From: an uncultured Lachnospiraceae bacterium
Lineage (GTDB): Bacteria; Bacillota; Clostridia; Lachnospirales; Lachnospiraceae
Assembly: GCA_902797785.1 (NCBI GenBank)
Contig: CADBUD010000246.1
Location: 1-6,503 of the forward strand
Direction of reading: 5' to 3'
DNA: 6,503 nt
Made by a program: the position numbers and the translations under genes. Below, in pieces: positions 5,479 through 6,503 of this stretch. The first letter of the stretch is position 1. Each line of letters starts with the position of its first letter. The notes under the pieces are model-generated. The model was not told the origin of the DNA and made no database searches. It saw nothing but the letters and a program-made list of their open reading frames with translations.

Positions 5479-6503
5479 ATGGATCTGAAACAAGTAAAAA
5501 TTGTAAAAAAAGATGGCTCAAAGGAGACTTTTAATGTACAAAAGGTGATTACGGCCATCAATAAATCAGCATACCGCGCACTTGTAAAATTTAAAGACAG
5601 CGAGATTGATTTTATCTGCCATTTCGTAGAAAAAAGGGCAGAGGAGTTGGATCTTCCTGAAATTCAAATTGCGCAGATGCACAATATCGTCGAAGGAGCG
5701 TTAGAGCAGGTCAATCCTTCGGTAGCTAAAAGCTATCGGGATTATCGAAATTATAAACAGGATTTTGTGGCCATGCTGGATGACGTATATAAAAAGAGCC
5801 AGTCCATCATGTATATCGGGGACAAGGAAAACTCAAATACGGACAGCGCTCTGGTTTCGACCAAGAGAAGTTTGATCTTTAATGAGCTGAATAAGCAGCT
5901 ATATAAAAAGTTTTTTATGACAACGGAGGAAATTCAGGCGATTCGTGACGGGTATATTTACATCCATGACATGAATGCAAGAAGAGACACGATGAACTGC
6001 TGTCTCTTTGATGTGGAGCATGTACTTCAGGGCGGCTTCGAAATGGGAAATCTTTGGTATAATGAGCCGAAAAGCCTCAGTGTGGCCTTTGATGTGATCG
6101 GGGACATTGTCCTGAGCGCGGCTAGCCAGCAGTATGGAGGATTTACCGTACCGAGCGTTGATCTGATCCTGGCTCCATATGCGGAAAAGTCATATCGCTC
6201 CTATATCGAAAAATACATGGGTCTGGGGATTCCTAAAGAACGCTCTGAGGAGGAAGCCTTAAAGGATGTCATCCGGGATTTTGAACAGGGATTCCAGGGC
6301 TGGGAATACAAATTCAATACCGTTGCGTCCAGCCGGGGAGATTATCCGTTCATAACGATCACGCTCGGGACAGGGACAGGGCGGTTTGAAAAACTGGCTT
6401 CGATCTATGCGCTCCGGGTCAGGAGAAAGGGGCAAGGAAAAAAGGAATGCAAAAAACCGGTGCTCTTTCCTAAAATCGTATTTTTGTATGATGAGAACCT
6501 GCA
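5479..6503 (+). CDS. nrdD: Anaerobic (class III) ribonucleoside-triphosphate reductase, 5' part
   Basis: NrdD makes deoxyribonucleotides from ribonucleoside triphosphates without oxygen, using a glycyl radical installed by NrdG. The first 341 codons are present, roughly half of a usual 700-800-residue enzyme, and the frame is open at the window edge. Residues 1 to about 95 form an ATP-cone, the allosteric dATP/ATP-sensing domain (KKDGSKETFN at 10-19, VAKSYRDYRNYKQ at 82-94). The catalytic domain then begins, with ENSNTDS, IHDMNARRDTMNCC (His163, Cys174, Cys175), NEPKSLS and GTGTGRFE (from 297). By comparison with the E. coli enzyme from memory, Cys174 aligns with its active-site Cys175. The thiyl-radical cysteine, zinc site and glycyl-radical segment lie beyond the window. 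The ATG at 5479 follows AAGGAGG (5462-5468) by 10 bases. It appears to have its own promoter and a long leader. Confidence 0.95.
   Translation, partial: MDLKQVKIVKKDGSKETFNVQKVITAINKSAYRALVKFKDSEIDFICHFVEKRAEELDLPEIQIAQMHNIVEGALEQVNPSVAKSYRDYRNYKQDFVAMLDDVYKKSQSIMYIGDKENSNTDSALVSTKRSLIFNELNKQLYKKFFMTTEEIQAIRDGYIYIHDMNARRDTMNCCLFDVEHVLQGGFEMGNLWYNEPKSLSVAFDVIGDIVLSAASQQYGGFTVPSVDLILAPYAEKSYRSYIEKYMGLGIPKERSEEEALKDVIRDFEQGFQGWEYKFNTVASSRGDYPFITITLGTGTGRFEKLASIYALRVRRKGQGKKECKKPVLFPKIVFLYDENL

Noticed and set aside
5247..5561. Minus-strand open frame across the nrdD leader
   Set aside because: It overlaps the nrdD start and leader hairpins and has no recognisable protein character.

Overview
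The window looks like a piece of chromosome from an anaerobic, low-to-moderate GC Gram-positive bacterium. A Clostridia/Lachnospiraceae-type genome fits best. The reasons are strong AAGGAGG ribosome-binding sites, a lipoprotein-type solute receptor, an ABC system whose closest familiar relatives are the B. subtilis NupNOPQ (YufNOPQ) type, and an anaerobic class III ribonucleotide reductase. This placement is inferred from protein character only; no marker gene is present.

Layout. Positions 1-173 hold no convincing gene. They are AT-rich and contain several inverted repeats, two of which compete for the same bases. Positions 174-5188 are one four-gene ABC importer cluster, all on the + strand. 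It encodes a BMP/Med-family lipoprotein receptor (174-1442), a fused double ATPase (1548-3110) and two BPD_transp_2-type permeases (3107-4210 and 4211-5188). A long hairpin with a T-run lies between the receptor and the ATPase and probably lets the receptor be made in excess. The last three genes are tightly coupled: there is an ATGA overlap, then a TAA directly followed by ATG. A sigma-A-like promoter starts 6 bases after the last permease. It would drive a leader of about 250 nt, rich in hairpins and carrying a tandem direct repeat. The leader precedes nrdD (5479 to beyond the window end), which is cut off after about 341 codons.

How it works together. The importer should bring in a nucleoside-like solute: the receptor captures it outside, the two permeases form the pore, and the fused ATPase powers it. 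NrdD makes deoxyribonucleotides without oxygen, so nucleoside salvage and DNA-precursor synthesis sit side by side. They appear to be separate transcription units, and a functional link is only an inference.

No obviously new protein system is visible. The parts most worth a second look are non-coding: the leader before the transporter and the long leader of nrdD. The ATPase is also notable because its motifs predict one intact and one degenerate ATP site.
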